A DNA stretch of 25,857 bases, from NCBI GenBank assembly GCA_026770585.1, contig MU646650.1, forward strand, positions 26,570 through 52,426. The letters run 5' to 3'. The notes under the pieces are model-generated. The model was not told the DNA's origin. It did not search any database and saw nothing but the letters and a program-made list of their open reading frames with translations. Origin of the DNA: Baffinella frigidus. Lineage: Eukaryota; Cryptophyceae; Cryptomonadales; Baffinellaceae. The translations under genes were made by a program, and so were the position numbers. Of the stretch, positions 1 through 5,600 are shown one piece after another (positions within the stretch are counted from its first letter, which is position 1; every line of letters begins with the position of its first letter).

Positions 1-118
1 ATCCGTCGCCTACCTACGGTAGGCAATCCGTCGCCTACCTACGGTAGGCAATCCGTAGGGACAGTGCCTACCTACGGTAGGCAATCCGCCGCCTACCTAC
101 GGTAGGCAATCCGTAGGG
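1..118. repeat. Tandem array of short palindromes
   Basis: Four copies of a unit with core GCCTACCTACGGTAGGC (7-bp stem, 3-nt loop) followed by AATCCG; spacing 25 bp, then 33 bp where TAGGGACAGT is inserted. The CGGTAGGCAATCCGTAGGGAC string recurs in elements at 951-1000 and 11497-11830. Confidence 0.8.
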
Positions 119-375
119 ACCGCGCTACTGCGTGTCTTGAGGTATCGTGGACCTACCCTAACACATACCCATCGGGGCCGGACTGATTGAGTATGTGTGG
201 AGGGTAGGTATGCGTTATGGTGTCCACCCTTCAGGCATACTTCCTTGCAGGGGGAAATCGGGGGCCGGCCGAAGGAGGATGTGTGGAGGGTAGGTATGTG
301 TTACGGTAGCCTGTATTAGGGTACGTGGACTGTATCGTGCTTCTTGCCAGGTGATGGGTTTCGGGGATCTCTGAT

Positions 376-500
376 CGAAACGGTTTTACCATGGGAACAA
401 TGGGTTCAACGCAAATTACTACACGACTGCTTTAATATCACTGAAGAAGGCCATTATGTGTAGTAAATTGCATTGGCAAACTTGTTGTGACAACGTTTCC
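376..500. mobile_element. Foldback/MITE-like element with CAACGCAAATTACTACAC arms
   Basis: Imperfect inverted repeat about 45 bp per arm (GAAACG... and ...CGTTTC ends) with an inner near-perfect pair CAACGCAAATTACTACAC / GTGTAGTAAATTGCATTG. AT-rich compared with its surroundings. The inner arm sequence recurs in the element at 23599-23735. Confidence 0.6.
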
Positions 501-601
501 GCATTAGATCGCAGCCGCTCGGCTTCCTCAAAATGGGCGCCTCGCCCCGTTGCTGTCCGTACAGCGTCCCGTTGCGTCCCGTTGCTGTCTGTAACTGCCC
601 A

Positions 602-680
602 ACGTTTCTGTCACGTCTTTGTAACGTTTTTGTAACGTTTTTGTGACGATTTTGTGACGTTTTTGTAACGTTTTCCCTCT
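602..680. repeat. Degenerate tandem repeat GTAACGTTTTT
   Basis: About seven units of GT(A/G)ACG(T/A)TTTTGT in a row. No coding signal. Confidence 0.7.
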
Positions 681-709
681 GCAACGATTCTGTTTGACTG
701 GGCGTGGAC

Positions 710-766
710 CTGGTAGTCGTTCATGTACCGCACGCGGCAGATGATCTGCGCCCCCGTCTTTCGCAA
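710..766 (-). CDS. P2X exon 9 (RxTG...YxN motif), last exon seen
   Basis: Acceptor GTGGGCAG|TTGCGAAAG, donor TACCAG|GTCCAC, phase 0 both sides, 19 codons. Encodes LRKTGAQIICRVRYMNDYQ, the conserved P2X R-x-T-G-x-x-[IV] strand followed by YxN that leads towards TM2. A decoy copy of its acceptor and start lies just upstream at 862-901. Confidence 0.83.
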
Positions 767-1347
767 CTGCCCACAGCCCCCGCACCTCAGCGCAAAACAC
801 AGGCAAATCAGTATCACAGCCCCCGCCACTGAGCGCATAACCCCCGCCACTCAGTAAGCCCCTCCATCTTTCGCTACTGCCCACAACCCCCACAACTCAG
901 CGCACCCCCCCCGCAACTCAAGAAGCCACTTTTCCGCCACCGTGTCCGTAGGGACCCCCTCTACGTCCCTACGGATTGCCTACCGTAGGATCCTAGGTTT
1001 CATCGCTTATGGGTTATTCAAAATCCCGTCGAATTCCGTTGCGTGGGATGCAAGTGGTCTGGAGCCATCCGCTCAGAGGAGGTGGCGGTTCGCGACACGG
1101 GGGGTGGGGGGGGGGGAGAGCGGGAGAGCGAGCGAGCGCGCGAAAGAGTGACAAGAGTGAGAGCGAGCAAGGGAGAGGGAGACAGGGAGAGGGAGAGGGA
1201 GAGTGAGAGCGAGAGAATGTGTGTGTGTGTGTGTGTGAGAGAGAGAGCGCGAGAGCGCGAGAGAGAGCGAGAGAGAGCGAGAGAGAGAGAGATAAAGCGA
1301 AAGAGAGAGAGAAAGGGAGAGCGAGCGAGCGAGCGAGCGAGCGAGCG

Positions 1348-1385
<38 letters not shown>

Positions 1386-2642
1386 CAGCACCGTCGACCC
1401 CTCGCCTTTCTCGTTGGCCGAATGCCCGGACACAGGCTTGTCGAGATCCAACCTACCAACCACCCAACACGTCGACGTCAGCTCCACCAAGCCCCTGAAC
1501 CCTACAGCAATCAGGGCCGCCGGTAACGCCTTCCACTCACCCTCACGGAAAGACCAAATCGTCGATTCTCAAACCTCGGATTTACCTTGACAGACACCCC
1601 GATATGGGGTGTCTGATTCGTAAGTTAACACAATCTTGCTGCAAAATCAACTTTTGGGAAAAGGTCGAAAATCGATCTTTTGGTCCTTCCGTGAGGGCTG
1701 GTGGTTCTAGACGTGCCCGTGCACCAATGCAGATAAAGAGAGAAAAAGAGACAGAGGGAGGGAGGGAGAGAGAGGGGGAGAGAGAGAGAGAGAGAGTGTG
1801 TGTGTGTGAGAGAGAGCATCCCACGACACGCTGCGGGCGATGTCTGGACGGGTCTGAGAGGGCGGGAAGGGCACCCCACGTAGGACACAAGCTCAGCCAC
1901 GGTCATCCGCAGCCCGCGCTCCCACTCGAGGCTAGAAAGGGACCATTTTAAAACAGAGCTTCTTTTAAAAGTGCAGTGGGGGGGAAAATGCGTAGTAATT
2001 TTCATACAAATAGGGGCCTTTGGTCACGTGGCTCAAGTTATAACTTGAGCTACGTGACCAAGCGTGCCCGTGACTGGTACTAAATTTAACAACCCCACAT
2101 TTAAAATACCCCCTCTTCCAGCCTCGAGTGGGGTCTGAGAGGGCGGGAAGGGCACCCCGCGTAGGACACAAGCTCGGCCACGGTCATCCGCAGCCCGCGC
2201 TTCGGATCCACCTGACGCCCCAGCTTGATGTAAGTTTCGTTGTGTCGTATATACGTATAATTATGTCGTATATGAGTATGATACACACTTCCCGGCCTCT
2301 TGTTCGTGGCCTCATGTGCACCCGCCCCATCGGCCGTTTTTTTGTCGTGGCCGTATTCATAGGCTAATGTCCTGAAAATAGGGTAGTTAGGCCTACGGCA
2401 TTGCCTAGGACCTCCTACCGTAGGCCGAGGGGTCCTAGGACCAAAAAGTCTCGGCCTACGGTAGGAGGTCCTAGGCAATGCAGTAGGCCCAACTACCCCA
2501 TTTTCAGGCCGTTACCCTATTAAAGCAACCATGGTGCAGGTGAAACTGGGGAGTTGCAGCATGTCCCCCGAACAAGAGGTTGGACGCACTGGGGGGGAGA
2601 GAGAGCGAGAGAGAGAGAGAGAGAGAGAGCGGCAGAGAGAGA

Positions 2643-2696
<54 letters not shown>

Positions 2697-5600
2697 ACCG
2701 GCCCGAGACTCTACGTCGATGAGGAGCAACGTGTGCAGATGGTTTCGGGTTCAGGGTTGATGGATTGAGGGTTCAAGGATTCAGGGAGGGTTCAGGGGTT
2801 ACGGTTTAGGGTGCAGGGAGGGATTATGGAGGGTTCATGAAGGGCTGATGGAGGGTTTATGGAGCCGATGCTGGCAGGGGCAGGCGCTCGCCATCCAACG
2901 AAAGTGCAGTCTGGGGATACTACCCCGTGTAGGATGACAGGAGTGACTTTACACACTAGGCAATGCCGTATGCCTAACTACCCCATTTTCAGGCCGTTCG
3001 CCTATGAGTGTGTTGAAAGCTTTCAAAAGCGCGCACCTCCGAGAGGGTGTTGAGGCGGACGCGGCCCGTGCCGTCGTCGCGGTATGACACGATCGTCCCC
3101 TGCACCACGCATCGGTGTTCATAGGCCACCGTGGATCGTGCCGCAGCCTGAGGGGACGTGAGTGACGCTGACGGCGTGAGCTGGCAGGTCTCATCCGTGA
3201 CCGTCACACCCTACGCCCTGCGCCGACGCCCCCAACCCTCTCGTCGTACGGGGGGTCCTCCCCTATCAGCGACTGCGTTCATAGGGTAACGGCCTGAAAA
3301 TGGGGTAGTTAGGCACACGGCATTGCCTAGGACCTCCTACCGTAGGCCGAGGGATCCTAGGGCCGAAACGTCTCGGCCTACGGTAGGAGGTCCTAGGCAA
3401 TGCCGTAGGCCTAACTACCCTATTTTCAGGCCGTTACCCTATTAGTGTGTGCGTCAGGCGGGGGGTATGCATGGGTGTGCGTCAGGCGTCAGTCGTGAGG
3501 CGTCGGGGGGGAGCATGCCGCAGGGAGGTGAGACAGGGGGGGGGGGTTGCCACAGGGCTGTGCCACAACCAGCCCCCCCTCGTGAGAGGGGACGAACAAG
3601 AGGGGAGCATGCACCCTTTGCAAGAGGGGAGCATGCATCCTTTGCAAGAGGGGAGCATGCATCCTTTGCAAGAGGGGAGCATGCATCCTTTGTAAGAGGG
3701 GAGCATGCATCCTTTGTTCAACACCCAAAAGCAGAGCCAGACCCCATGTGGAAAGTCTTGAAATTCAAAAAACTTCGGCAATCAATTTTACTACACAGAA
3801 CGATCTTGAGGGTTTGGGGTTGAGGGTTTGGGGTTTGGGGTTGAGGGTTGAGGGTTTAGGGTTTATGGTTCAGCGTTTAGGGCTCAGCGTTTAGGGTGTA
3901 TGGTTCAGAGTTGAGGGTTTAGAGTTCAGGGTTCAGGGTCCAGGGTTCAGCGTGTAGGGTTTACCTCGGCCTTCTTGGACTGTGCGCGGAAGGACTCCGA
4001 TCGTGTCTTGCTAAAAAATATCGGCGCCCCCCCCTCGTGCGTCACAATCACCTGCCAGGAGCAGAGAAGTCAAGACGGCGTTGTTTCGGAATCTTCTAGC
4101 TTGAGAGGAGAGAAGTGAGACGCTGAGTGATGTTTTGCTCACTCATCAATCGGCGTCTCACTTCAAAATCATCATTCAGCGTCTCAAAAATCGTAGAAAT
4201 CATCACTCGGCGTCTCACAAATCGTCAAAATTATCACCCAGCGTCTCAAAAATCGTGGAAATCATCACTCAGCGTCTCAAAATCATCGAAATTATCACTC
4301 AGCGTCTCAAAAATCGTCGAAATTATCACTCAGCGTCTCACAAATCATCACGCAGCGTCTCACTTTCCACTCGTGCGTTCCAATCACCAGCACTCATCAA
4401 CCGGCGTCTCACTTCTCTCCTCTCTAGCTACAAGATTCCGAACAAACGCCGTCTGACTTCTTTGCTCCTGGTAGATCCCGGCAAGACGCAGGAGAGGGCG
4501 AGTGAGCGAGAGAGAGAGTGAGCGAGAGAGGGAGCGAGAGAGGGAGCGAGAGAGAGAGCGAGCGAGCGAGCGAGCGAGAAAGAGCGCGCGCGTGTTTTCT
4601 TCTTCAGAAAAGTGCTGTGTAAATGTCACGAAGTCGCGCCAGGTCCAGGGGCCAGATAGAGATAGACGGAGAGAGGGAGCGAGCGAGAGAGAGAGAGAGC
4701 GAAGCAATCAAGACCGGGTACAGCCACGGCGCACAGTCAAAACCCGGTACATTCCCGACCCGGCGTCTCGCCACACGCCGGAAAGTGCCGGCACGTCGCT
4801 TCTACGCAAGACGAGGGTCGGGGATTCAGGGGAGAGGTTTGACGATCGATGCGGGGAGGCAGGAGGGCGAACGGTGCGTGGTTAGTACCACCAACCCTCA
4901 CGAAGGGGACCAAATCGTCGATTTTGAATCTCAGTTTCACCCGGGCAGCCAGGCGAATTCGCCTGTGGTGGAGCCATTTCCCATAGGAATTGCGAAAATG
5001 AAAATCATCGATTAGGTCCCACCGCGAGGGTTGGTGGTAAGGTGATCACTTTTCACAAGGCTGAAATGGCCTGTTGACAGGGACTTTACGAGGTTATCAA
5101 AGAAGAAGAAAAAAGGAGGAGGAGAGCGCACCTGCATGTCCTCGACGCCCACAGGATAGAACTCCTCGAGCTTGGTGGTCGAGAAGGGGGACTTGCGGTT
5201 GCACACGTCCGCGTCCGCGTCACACTGGTCAAACCAACGCACTGGTCAAACCAACCGCCCATCCCGTTCAGCCACCACGCCTAGCGACACAGGGATACAC
5301 GGGTGCGCTACCGCCCGCCACCCACAGCGCACGCATCTTGCCACGTCATCACTTCACGTGCGTGAAGAGTCCTTTCATGCGTGTTCATAGGGTAACGGCC
5401 TGAAAATGGGGTAGTTAGGCCTACGGCATTGCCTAGGACCTCCTACCGTAGGCCACACTTTTTGGTTCTAGGATCCCTCGGCCTACGGTAGGAGGTCCTA
5501 GGTAATGCCGTATGCCTAACTACCCCATTTTCAGGCCGTTAGCCTATGAGTGTGCTGAATCGTGCTGAATCGGTGCGTCTTGTCGCTCATGCCGCTGCTG

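Larger units (their letters stand above)
1..709. other. Sequence downstream of P2X exon 9, no exon recognised
   Basis: Contains a palindromic tandem array (1-118), imperfect direct and inverted copies of a GTGTGGAGGGTAGGTATG segment (120-340), a foldback element (376-500) and a GTAACGTTTTT array (602-680). I looked for the missing P2X TM2 region on the minus strand and did not find it. Confidence 0.5.

Noticed and set aside
505-600. Further P2X exon after exon 9
   Set aside because: An AG is present on the minus strand but the frames give no TM2, no conserved Gly or Asp pattern, and lie in low-complexity CAACGGGACG repeats.
1014-1498. Long open frames of Leu-Ser, Arg-Glu or His-Thr repeats (also near 2504-2760, 4384-4707, 14264-14813, 15833-16301, 19100-19312)
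   Set aside because: They are translations of GA/CT/GT microsatellites in introns; open in several frames at once with no splice or codon signal.
3599-3718. 24-bp repeats as a CRISPR array
   Set aside because: Units are head to tail with no spacers, in an intron of a eukaryotic gene.
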